Assembly: GCA_038049695.1 (NCBI GenBank)
Contig: CP142451.1
Location: forward strand, 72,308,001-72,372,000
Length of the DNA: 64,000 bases
Reading direction: 5' to 3'
Source: Cinnamomum chago
Lineage: Eukaryota; Streptophyta; Magnoliopsida; Laurales; Lauraceae
Shown: piece by piece, positions 55,357 to 64,000 of the stretch
Layout: each line of letters starts with the position of its first letter
How positions within the stretch are numbered: the first letter of the stretch is position 1
Translations under genes and position numbers: made by a program
The notes under the pieces: model-generated
Told to the model about the DNA's origin: nothing
What the model saw: the letters and a program-made list of their open reading frames with translations, nothing else
Database searches by the model: none

Positions 55357-56579
55357 TTGCAAATAGAAGGTAAAAGATAGCAGGAAAAGGGACCAAGGAA
55401 GAAAAGGCAAAACAGCCCACTTGACAGCCTGTAAACAGTGTGAAAACACACTAAAAACAGTCACAAGAGGAAGAGAGTAGAAGGCTGAAATGGATAGGGA
55501 ATACTGCCAGAGGATGCGGTCTTTCTGAGCACAAGAGGTTACTGCTGCAGAGTCCAACCAGAGACTGAGTTTGAGTGAAAAAACTGGTTCAGACAAATTT
55601 ACAAACAGTTGGTGTGCAATGGAGAGAGCTGGCTGCAACACAACATAAGGCAGCAGGAGGAAATGCCCAAACGGCTACACAAGATACACAGAGAAGAAGG
55701 AAACCATAAAACAAAGAGAAAAGAAAACAAAAACCACACAAAACAGCAACAAAGAAACCACGGAATGGAGAAGCAGCAGGCGGCAGGGAGCACAGAGGCA
55801 GAGATGGAATGGGCGTCAGCGCAGACGAGGTGGAGAAGATGAACACGAGAGAGAGAGAAAAACGAAACCGAGAGAAGAAGGGAATGGAAGAACGAGGAAG
55901 AAGGAACGAGGAAGAAAAGAAGAGCAGGAGAAGAGCAGCAAGCAGGAGAGTCTCAGTCGGTTGGCAGAGAAAAGAAAAAAAAAAAAAAAACTGTTCTGAT
56001 GAAACAGAACAAAATGGCACACAGTCGTTTAAGTGACTGTCGAGCAGGGCCGGTTAACCGGTCCACTAAGGCCGGTTGACCGGGCAGACTGAGTCAGTTG
56101 AGAAAACTGACCAGTCCAGGAGGGAAAAACAGGGGATAAGAAATGTTCAATCTGAAACACTAAACCCTGATTCCCAACAATCATACAAGGTTAAAAACTT
56201 TTAGAAAAGACATTTTCAAAAATCAATTCTAAAATATTTCCTTTGAAATTAAGAAAATTTGTATGATTAAGCTAGTTTTTCAAAACCATTTAAATTTGAC
56301 ACAATCAATAGTTTGACTAAGAAATCACTCAAGAAAAAACATTTTGAAAAACAAATCAATTGAATTAGAAGATACAACAAATTAAGGCTTTTTCAACTCA
56401 ATTGATCATAAATCATGCATATAATCAAATAGCTCCATTATAAAATCACAATGCACAATCATCAAACAAAACTCAATAACATGAGTCTAAAAACCTAAAG
56501 AAATACTAAGAGAGTAGAACCAAGACCAACTAAGCATATGACTATGAGAAAAAGGTTGGTCTCATCTATCTAAGTAACC
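55357..56579 (-). other. Inner element spacer between its two genes
   Basis: This is where protease, RT and integrase would be expected, but none is present. The part from 55600 to 56000 is strongly purine-rich on the plus strand, producing low-complexity minus-strand frames without meaning. Two palindromic words lie at 56048-56085. It probably serves as leader for the downstream gene. Confidence 0.6.
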
Positions 56580-57932
56580 TTAGTAATTTTCTAAAGGTCT
56601 AACCTTAGGTATCCATCTAAGGTCTTGGGCTTTTGAGATTAATTTGGAAATTCCACCAACTAAGAGAGATGAAGATTTAATTTTCTTAGACTTGTCATCA
56701 ATTCTTTGAGATGTAACTAATTTAGGTTGATGATTAGTCTTAGTAGGTTGGTGTTTCTTTTTCTTTTTATTCTTTTCATTTCTTTGAGCTTTTCCTCCTT
56801 CTTTTTGTCTTTTGAATTTCAATTTCAACATTTCAACCTTTTTCAATAATTCTTTCATTTCTAAGGTTAAAGGAGGGAATGAATGAGGATTCTTTTTGAT
56901 AGATTTCTTTTTGACATCCATCTTGGATGACTCTTTTTGAATAGATTTTCCTTGTTTGAAATTCTTAGAGTCTATCTTGGAATTCAATGTCTTACCCTTC
57001 TTAGAATTTGGTTTAACTTTCTTTGGTTCGAAGATGGGTTTATACATATGATTTTTCCTCAATTTGCACTCAAATTTGAAATGTCCTTCTTTTCCACAAT
57101 AATGACATTTTGTCTTGGACATTTGAGAGATAGTGCTAGAGAAAGAGGACTCACCTTTCACAAAGGTGTTGGTGAATTTAGGGTCATGTGTAGTATGCTT
57201 ATTAAAACCAAGACCCGTCCTATCTCCATGAGGTTTACCCAATTTGAATAATTTTTCAAGTCTCTCTTCACTTTGGATAAACTTGCACTCATACTTTTGT
57301 TTATATCCTTCAAGTTGAGTGACTTTGGTTATAAGGATTGAATTTTCATTTTTGACTTTAGAAAGTTCATTTTCAATTTCCTTATATTTGATTAGCTCTT
57401 CATGGGCAAGTTTTAATTCAAGTTGTAGTTCATTAACAACATTAGGTCCAAGCTCTTGGGTTTTTAACTTACTTTTAATCAACTTGGATTCTAAATTGTT
57501 AAAATCTTTGTCTTGCCTTTTTATATGATCTTTTAAATTTAAATTTTCTTTTTCAAGATCATTATAACTTATCTTAATTTCCTTTAGTTCATCTTTGATA
57601 TTGGATAAGTTATTTAATGAGATCATGAACTTAGAGTCTAGACATTTTATCACTTCTTCTTTCTCTCTAAGCTCATCTTTTGAAGAGACTAGTTCTTTGT
57701 TTAGTCTTTTTGATTCTTCTCTTAGTTTCTTATTTTTCTTGTTAAGCTCTAGAGATAGAGTGTATAATTCTTCATAGGCTTGTTGGACATCCTCTTCATC
57801 ATAATTTTCTTCTTCATTTAAATCACATTGAGATTCTTTTAATTGAATATTAGAATCTCCAATAGATGGAAGAGTGAGGGATCTAGAAGAATCTACACAA
57901 TAGCCTAAACAATCTAGCTTAGTGGACTCCAT
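56580..57932 (-). CDS. Gag-like protein of inner element (coiled coil plus CCHC)
   Basis: First ATG after the primer site is at 57932, giving 450 residues (MESTKLDCLGYC...). An acidic segment with DEEDVQQAYEELYTLSLELN starts a long coiled coil (about residues 45-215; NKKNKKLREESKRLNKELVS, LESKLIKSKLKTQEL). The motif KPHGDRTGLGFNKH and a zinc knuckle CHYCGKEGHFKFEC (C-x2-C-x4-H-x4-C) follow at about residues 235-290. The C-terminal third is lysine-rich and ends WIPKVRPLENY. This is the C-terminal half of a Copia/Sirevirus gag; the N-terminal capsid (UBN2-type) domain is missing. The frame is intact. It could bind element RNA or join gag particles of an autonomous partner through the coiled coil; that is inference. 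Confidence 0.85.
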   Translation of the reverse strand: MESTKLDCLGYCVDSSRSLTLPSIGDSNIQLKESQCDLNEEENYDEEDVQQAYEELYTLSLELNKKNKKLREESKRLNKELVSSKDELREKEEVIKCLDSKFMISLNNLSNIKDELKEIKISYNDLEKENLNLKDHIKRQDKDFNNLESKLIKSKLKTQELGPNVVNELQLELKLAHEELIKYKEIENELSKVKNENSILITKVTQLEGYKQKYECKFIQSEERLEKLFKLGKPHGDRTGLGFNKHTTHDPKFTNTFVKGESSFSSTISQMSKTKCHYCGKEGHFKFECKLRKNHMYKPIFEPKKVKPNSKKGKTLNSKIDSKNFKQGKSIQKESSKMDVKKKSIKKNPHSFPPLTLEMKELLKKVEMLKLKFKRQKEGGKAQRNEKNKKKKKHQPTKTNHQPKLVTSQRIDDKSKKIKSSSLLVGGISKLISKAQDLRWIPKVRPLENY

Positions 57933-58035
57933 GTCAAGGGAATTCAAACAAAACACAAATCTAGGGTTATAAACTCTAGGTTTTTACACCTAATCAAGAG
58001 TTCCAACTACTTGATCCTATAAGATAGAGCACGAG
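57933..58035 (-). other. 5' leader of inner element
   Basis: About 100 bp between primer site and gag ATG, without features. Confidence 0.5.
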
Positions 58036-58047
58036 GCTCTGATACCA
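58036..58047 (-). other. Inner element primer binding site (tRNA-Met)
   Basis: Minus strand tggtatcagagc, two bases after the 5' LTR end at 58050. It fixes the orientation of the element. Confidence 0.95.
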
Positions 58048-58049
58048 AT

Positions 58050-59683
58050 TGAAAGTCCACGGGATCCTAACCCTAGAGGGGGGGGTGAATAGGGTGTCCT
58101 ATAAAAATGACCAATTAAAACCAATTTTGATTAATTAAAGAAAACTAGTCATATAACATGATTTACCAGACAAGATGCGGAAGCTAAGAAAACAAGCACC
58201 ACAAGCAAACACCACAACTCCAAGGTTTATAGTGGTTCGGCCTCAATGCCTACATCCACTACCGGCTTGTGATCCAATCACCCCACCGGATTTCCACTAT
58301 TTATGCTTTTTCAAAGGCTAAGCAATAACCTATACAATGTTGTTTTTCTAAGGCTCAACAACAACCTTTACAAGTTGCTTGTCGAGGCTAAGCAAAAACC
58401 TTTACAAGTTGGATTTTCTCTAAGAAGGTGTCTCTTCAAGAACACTCTAAGAGATACAATTTTAGCTCAAATGAAATGCCTCTAAATAGGCTAATGTGAA
58501 AGTGCAATTCAAATAACAAACATACACTAAAACAAACTAAGGTGTGTGTGAACAAGTGTATGCAAGTTGTACTTCAATCAATTTCAAAGGTGAAGCTCTT
58601 AATTGTATGCTTGATGCAATTTAAAATCAAAGCTTGGAAATAGATGATTGAAGATAAAACTAATCACATAAAAGATTCAAACAACTTTGAGGAATTAAGA
58701 TGACAAGTTGTATGAAAGTTAAAATCTAAGAATGCATGTGATTTAGTTAAGATAGTTTGCAAACCCATCTAATTTACCAAGGGTGCTTTTGAGTTTGCTA
58801 AACATCTCTTTTTAAGCTAGAAATCATGCATAGAAGGTAATACAAAGATTTGTGCATGCATTGATTTCAATCTTAATGAAAATCAAAATGAAAAGAATGA
58901 AATACCTTTTTAAAACTCTAACATTTGATTTCCAAATAAGCTTCTAGCCTTCTCAAGTTAATCTCCTTTCTTTTTCTTCAATCTCCTCTCAAAAGTTCAT
59001 TTTTCAAGCCCCTAAAAGAATGGGAAAAGAAAGGTTTTTAAACAAGAAAAGTGTCTAACGGCTAGTTTACCCGGTTAACCCCATAGCAGGCCGGTTAACC
59101 GGGCAAACTCAACGGTCATAAAAAGAGCCGTTGAGATTTTGGGTCATTCTGCACTGTGGCCGGTTAACCGGCCTACCATGGCCGGTTGACCGGCTACACT
59201 GCCAGAGAACCCTTTTTGGCCAAAAATCCTGCACAATGCATATTTGAAGATTTCCCTTGGAAGAGATCTTTGGACCTGAAAGACAAGCTTAAAAACATGT
59301 TTTATGATATTCTAAGATATTAAAAACATGAGACACCCAAGGTCTAAAAAGATTCAAAATGTTTAAGACCAAAGGTTAGCTTGAATTCTAAAAACTCCTT
59401 TTTCAAAAACAATGCATACAAATGTGATAATGAAGAGATGAATGCATGCAAAGATCAAACCTAATTTGTCAAGATGATTTTCCAAGTAAGACACAAGGAA
59501 ATAGGTTCTCAAAGGAGTTTGGGTTCTAAATCATGCATGAAGTAAATTCATTTCAAAAGCATGTGTATATGCATGAGAGAAATCAAGATCCAAGAAGTCT
59601 ACATTTAAGAGCTCAAGTGTGTGATCATGTCAAGGTGAAAGTGTGTGCATCCATCAACCATTGCAACACTCAAGGGCCTAACA
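58050..59683 (-). mobile_element. 5' LTR of the inner element
   Basis: 1634 bp, near-identical to the 3' LTR apart from the repeat-number change and the 11-bp gap described there. Contains the ccggttaaccgg words at 59065-59205. Confidence 0.92.
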
Positions 59684-59688
59684 GCTTT
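59684..59688. repeat. Target-site duplication gcttt, right
   Basis: Matches 51671-51675. Confidence 0.9.
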
Positions 59689-62600
59689 TGCTTTAGTCCT
59701 TAGAGGGGTAGGAGAGGCTATGCCTTGTACATTAGTTGTGTCCACTCCGATGGGTAGGAGTGTGGTGTGTCAGACTTACCACCCCAGATGCCGAGTGCAG
59801 ATTGGGGAGTGCATTTTACTTGCAGATCTGATCATGCTACCCATGCATGACTTCGACGTCATTTTGGGGATGAATTGGTTGGCGAGATATCGGGCGGTGA
59901 TGGATTGCTTCGAGAAGACAGTCAGACTCTCCATCAACGGATCAGATGACACGATCGAGTTCGTAGGCGAGAGGAAGCGGCCCAGCACAAGAGTGATTTC
60001 GGCACTAAAGGCTGAGAGATTGATGAAGTCAGGTTGTGAAGGCTATATCGCGTTCATCTCGGAGGATAAGCAGACCAAGGGAGTAGAGGAGATCCCAGTT
60101 GTTCGTGAGTTCCCCGATGTGTTTCCCGACGAGATCCCGGGATTACCACCTGTCAGAGAGATCGACTTCACCATCGAGCTTGCACCAGGCATAACACCGA
60201 TTTCCAGAGCTCCTTACCGCATGGCTCCGACAGAGCTACGAGAGTTGAAGACCCAGTTGGAGGAGTTGCTAGACAAAGGCTTCATCAGGCCGAGTGTGTC
60301 ACCGTGGGGCGCACCAGTACTCTTTGTGAAGAAGAAGGATGGATCGATGAGGATGTGCATCGACTATCGGCAACTGAACCAGGCAACAGTGAAGAACAAG
60401 TATCCTCTTCCTCGGATCGACGAGCTCTTCGACCAGCTTCAGGGTGCGCAGTACTTTTCAAAGATAGACTTGAGATCGGGATACCATCAGCTGCGAGTCA
60501 GAGAGCAGGATGTGCAGAAGACAGCATTTCGATCACGCTATGGCCACTCCGAGTTCCTTGTGATGCCGTTCGGATTGACGAATGCACCAGCAGTGTCCAT
60601 GTCCCTGATGAACAAGATCTTCGCTCCGTACCTCAACAGCTTCACAGTTGTGTTCATCGACGATGTGTTGGTCTATTCCAAGTCTAGAGAGGAGCACGAG
60701 CAGCATTTGAGGACGTCTCTACAGTTGTTGCGCGATAACCAGTTGTACTCGAAGCTTAGCAAGTTCGAGTTTTGGTTGGAACAAGTAGTCTTCCTCAGGC
60801 ATATCATCTCCAAGGACGGGTTAGTAGTGGACCCAGCGAAGATAGAAGCAGTGATGAATCGGGCGAGATCGAAGAACGCCACGGAGATTCAGAGTTTTCT
60901 CGGCTTAGCGCGCTACTATCGCAGATTCGTCAAGAGCTTCTCCACGATTTCAGCCCCGTTGACCAAGTTGACGCGGAAGGATATACCATTCGTTTGGACC
61001 GATGCTTGCGAGAACAGCTTTCAAGAGCTGAAGGAGAGACTGACAACAACACCGATCTTGTCTTTGCCTACCGGTAACGGTGGATTCGTAGTCTTCACCG
61101 ACGCTTCGGGGACCGGTCTAGGTTGTGTTTTGAAGCAGGAAGGGAAGGTCATTGCCTACGGATCACGCCAGCTGAAAGAGCACGAGAAGAAGTACGCTAC
61201 TCACGACCTGGAGCTAGCAGCGGTCGTTTTTGCGTTGAAGTTGTGGCGACACTACCTTTATGTGGAGAAATTCGAAGTGCATTCAGATCATCGTAGTTTG
61301 CAGTACCTGTTCACTCAAAACGACCTCAACAATCAGCAGAGAAGATGGATGGAATACATCAAGGATTACGACTTCCCTATCAAATACCATTCGGGTAAGG
61401 CGAATGTCGTAGCGGATGCTCTGAGCAGGAAGACCGCCCTCGTCAGTTTTCTAGCAGCGGAGGGTGTGTGGACCGGCGACTTCAGCAGTTTAGACGTTCA
61501 GTTTCAGCCGCTCAGCGAGAGAGTCTTGCTTGCGACCATGTCCGCATGGGAACCAGAGTTAGTAGGAAAGGTCAAGGACAGTCAACACAACGATCCAAAG
61601 CTTGTCAGAGTGATCGAGCAGATTGACCAGAGGCTAGAATCCAGATTGATTGGTGGAGTGCTCTACTATCAGGACCGATTGTGCGTGCCTGATATTCAGG
61701 AGCTGAAGGATGAGATCCTCGCAGATGCACATCATAGCAGATACTCGATTCACCCAGGCAGCACCAAGATGTACCAGAACCTGAGGAGTTACTACTGGTG
61801 GAACAACATGAAGAAGGAGATAGCTTGCTATGTCTCCAGGTGTTTGACGTGTCAGCAGATCAAGGTCGAACACCAGAAGCCGCCAGGACTATTTCACTAG
61901 CTCGACATACCCCACTGGAAGTGGGAGCATATCACCATGGACTTCATCGCAGGACTTCCAGCTACCAGGAGACGCCACGACGGCATTTGGGTGATTGTGG
62001 ATCAGCTGACTAAGTCAGCTCACTTCTTGCCAGTCTCGGTGAAGGCAGGACTCAACGTCCTTGCTAAGCTGTATGTGGACAGGATCGTTTCTTTGCACGG
62101 GGTTCCAGCTTCGATTGTTTCGGATAGAGACCCGTGTTTTACTTCTCATTTCCGGGAGAGTCTACAGCAGGCTTTGGGCACCAAGTTGAGTTTCAGCATC
62201 GCTTATCATCATCAGACAGACGGGCAGACCGAGCGTACTAACCAGACACTGGAGGACACGTTGAGAGCTTGTGTCTTGGACTACAAGGAGAATTGGGAGG
62301 ATTCCTTGCCGCTTTGCGAGTTTGCCTACAACAACAACTACCATTCGAGCATCAAGATGGAACCGTTCGAGGCCCTATATGGAAGGAGACGCAAGACCCC
62401 AGTCTGTTGGGAAGAAGTTGGTGTCAGGAGTTTCCATGGACCATCCATAGTCAGCGATACCAGCGAGAAGGTTCGGCAAATAGTCGAGAACCTGAAGGTC
62501 AGTCGCAGCCAACAGAAGAGCTATGCAGATAACCGGCGCAGACCTCTCGAGTTTCAGAAGGGAGACAAGGTTTTCTTGAAGGTTTCCCCAGCCAGAGGTA

Positions 62601-63016
62601 CCCTTAGGTTTGGCGAGAAGGGTAAGTTAGCTCGGAGATACGTCGGATCGTTCGAGATCAGGTCGAGGATCGGAGACGTTGCTTACAAGCTTCAGCTACC
62701 GCCAAAGCTATCAAGAGTGCACGAAGTGTTTCACGTCTCTATGCTGAAGAAGTACATGGAGGATCCCACGCATGTTCTATTTTACCAGCGAGACACTTCA
62801 TACGTCGCCAGGCCAGTTGCGATCATGAACACCAAGGAGCAGGTGCTCCGGACCCGAACCATCCATTGGGTGAAGGTCCAATGGGAGCATCACACTCCAT
62901 TAGAGGCTACGTGGGAGCTACGGGACCAAGTGGAGAATGACTATCCACATCTTCTACCTCAGGTATGTTCTAACTTTGATTTTTACATTTGGGGACCAAA
63001 TGTTTTAAAGGAGTGA
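59689..63016 (+). pseudogene. Tekay pol: protease end, RT, RNase H, integrase, chromodomain
   Basis: The frame continues in phase from the protease start left of the insertion. Protease C-terminal part: [20 protein letters not shown] near 59850. RT at about 60100-60720: [33 protein letters not shown], and catalytic FIDD (60653-60664). RNase H at about 61080-61440: [41 protein letters not shown]. Integrase: H2C2 finger [15 protein letters not shown]...CLTCQQIK (61720-61860), then core ITMDFIAGLP, IVSDRDPCFTSHF, HHQTDGQTERTNQTLEDTLR. The C-terminus has VHEVFHVSMLKKY and a chromodomain (VLRTRTIHWVKVQWEHHTPL, EATWELRD). The only break seen is TAG at 61898-61900, probably a former CAG. Chromodomains direct chromovirus integration to marked chromatin. 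Confidence 0.92.
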
Positions 63017-63020
63017 ATGA

Positions 63021-63817
63021 TGTGAGGCCCCACCCCTTGTGGGCCCTCTAATTGAATATTTGAATACTATTTAATATTAACTATTAGCTAATTATCCTAA
63101 TTAGGAGTTAGTGAGGGTAGTTGTATATTTTCCTAAGTTTTAGTTAGATTAGCTTAGTTGAGTTAGTAATTGAGTTAGTAAGGAGTTTTGTGTAATTTCT
63201 AGGGTTATTTAGTGAGGGGAGGCCCTAGCTAGGGATTAGAGTTAACTATAGGGGGGTATCTGTAAAACCTCTTCTTGAACCTTCCCACCTAAAGACCTAT
63301 TTGCCCCCAACCCTAACCCTAATTCTATACAACCTCAAAGGGCATTTCAGTCCTTAGCCACCCCAAACCCTATAAATCTAGCACATTTCCCAAGGAAACC
63401 TAACAACTATTCATCTCTTCCATTTCCCTCTCTCTCATTTCTCTTCTAGACTTAGGATGGGACTGTTCTTGTGCTGGGAGAATACTTAGGAGCTGCAACT
63501 TCATCTTCTTCTTAGCTTGGATTGGTTTTCTTTTCTTCTCTCTCTACAACCTCTCATATCACAAAGGCAAGTGCAATATACCTTTAACATAGAATGTATG
63601 CTTCTGTTTCATTGATTCTGTAATTTTTAGTTCAGTTATTATTCATGTGTTAGAACTACCTGGAGCTTAGTTTTGTTGGATGATGTGGCATTGATGGATG
63701 GGTTTCACCCCATTTGGAAGATCAATGGGCCATTTGGGGGTTTGATGGAGGTGCATTGGAGTATTTCTATGTTTTATGTTGGTTTAGTGATATTTGGAAA
63801 AGATTAGAAGTGATTTG
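63021..63817 (+). mobile_element. Tekay 3' LTR, only the first ~800 bp
   Basis: Starts TGTGAGGCCCCACCCC and tracks the 5' LTR with a handful of substitutions up to 'agattagaagtgatttg' at 63817; the remaining ~2.25 kb are missing. Confidence 0.9.
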
Positions 63818-63852
63818 TAATAATGGGACAGTCAACGCAACGATCCAATGTA
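63818..63852 (+). other. Deletion junction with filler DNA
   Basis: Between the broken LTR and the Retand frame lies 'taataatggg' plus 'acagtcaacgcaacgatcca', then 'tgtaataatggg' again. The first piece repeats the Retand sequence that follows; the second matches Tekay pol at about 61576-61599 with one mismatch in 24. Confidence 0.8.
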
Positions 63853-64000
63853 ATAATGGGGCGTAGTTGGCTGCATGCCATGGAGGCAGTACCTTCCATC
63901 TTTCACTAGAAGCTCAAGTTTCCACTAGAGAAGGTCGGAGGGGTGATCGAGATAGTAACTATACGGGGAGATCAGCAGATGGCTAGACAGTGCCTCACGG
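63850..64000 (+). pseudogene. Retand polyprotein continuation
   Basis: The frame reads IMGRSWLHAMEAVPSTFH, then a TAG at about 63908-63910, KLKFPLEKVGG and RGDQQMARQC to the window end. This is the segment between protease and RT of Tat-lineage elements (usually ILGRPWLH...K.KFPT..G...RGDQ..AR.CY), so it continues the protease cut at 47149. Confidence 0.85.

Larger units (their letters stand above)
51676..59683 (-). mobile_element. Non-autonomous Sirevirus-like LTR retrotransposon
   Basis: 8008 bp, TG...CA ends, 5-bp duplication gcttt. On the minus strand: 5' LTR (59683-58050), tRNA-Met primer site, gag-like gene, a second gene in the env-like position, multiple polypurine tracts, 3' LTR (53366-51676). 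There is no protease, reverse transcriptase, RNase H or integrase sequence in the 4.7-kb interior, so it must depend on another element. Gag coiled coil/CCHC type, tRNA-Met primer, LTRs of 1.6 kb with palindromic words and repeated polypurine tracts all point to the Sirevirus (Copia) group. Confidence 0.88.
47150..63817 (+). mobile_element. Tekay/Del chromovirus, middle layer of the nest
   Basis: Complete 5' LTR (47150-50203), tRNA-Met primer site, gag, protease, RT, RNase H, integrase with C-terminal chromodomain, then a 3' LTR cut short at 63817. It inserted in the Retand protease; the left five bases are cgtct, but the right duplication is lost with the deletion. It is itself interrupted at 51676-59683. 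Coding damage is slight (one frameshift and stop in gag, one TAG in pol), so the insertion is fairly young. Confidence 0.9.
44028..64000 (+). mobile_element. Tat/Retand-type element, outer shell of the nest
   Basis: 5' LTR 44028-44698, primer site, gag (44753 on) and protease reach 47149, where a Tekay element interrupts. Retand protease/linker coding sequence resumes at about 63850 (frame containing IMGRSWLHAMEAVPSTFH and RGDQQMARQC) and continues out of the window. The element belongs to the same LTR family as the copies at 7580 and 21259. The reverse transcriptase is not within the window. Confidence 0.85.

Noticed and set aside
55589..56036. Frames of 64-143 codons on both strands
   Set aside because: Purine-rich low-complexity spacer of the inner element; peptides are Phe/Leu/Ser or Lys/Arg/Glu runs.

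Overview
This is plant nuclear DNA from a transposon-dominated, gene-poor stretch of an angiosperm genome. The evidence is plant lineages of LTR retrotransposon (Athila, Tat/Retand, Tekay chromovirus, Sirevirus-like), En/Spm-type CACTA transposons with TNP2 and Transposase_24 genes, an L1-type LINE, and intron-containing fragments of plant genes (RLCK-VII kinase, RDR-gamma-like RNA polymerase, methionyl-tRNA synthetase, GDSL esterase, ascorbate oxidase). I see no intact host gene, no tRNA or rRNA gene, and cannot name the species.

Layout, left to right. 1-760 is the end of a Sirevirus-like LTR inserted in a decayed Athila integrase (776-1872), followed by the Athila 3' region, a G-run polypurine tract and a truncated LTR (3391-4067). 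4068-5072 is one terminus of a CACTA element (end CTTGTAGTG) made of six ~153-bp repeats; it sits in a reversed fragment of a Tekay LTR (5073-6853). 7580-21942 looks like a Tat/Retand element whose interior is largely replaced by CACTA#1 (minus strand, right end 20130). CACTA#1 has dead TNP2 and Transposase_24 genes and carries fragments of an RDR-like gene and an RLCK-VII kinase. 22926-28595 is a second, oppositely oriented CACTA gene pair (CACTA#2). 28790-33543 holds three unrelated gene fragments on one strand (MetRS, GDSL, ascorbate oxidase) split by a solo LTR (30047-32678, TSD ttaac). 33825-35390 is a ~172-bp tandem array. 36.4-40.8 kb is largely featureless AT-rich DNA. 40794-43571 is a 5'-truncated LINE with a 17-bp target duplication.

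The last 20 kb is a three-level nest. A Retand-type element (44028 to beyond 64000) is split inside its protease by a Tekay chromovirus (47150-63817). The Tekay is split inside its own protease by a young non-autonomous Sirevirus-like element on the minus strand (51676-59683, TSD gcttt). The Tekay 3' LTR is cut short at a junction whose 24-bp filler matches Tekay pol, after which Retand coding sequence resumes.

The most striking item is in the innermost, youngest element. It has no pol genes, but besides a gag-like zinc-knuckle protein it encodes a ~401-residue protein in the position of an env-like gene. From its first ATG this protein starts with the same nine residues as histone H3 (MARTKQTAR), keeping the K4 context but with R where H3 has K9. 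Other items of interest are the captured RDR fragment, the clusters of short palindromic words in three unrelated LTR families, the templated deletion junction, and an antisense ORF with its own TATA-like box in the Retand 3' region.
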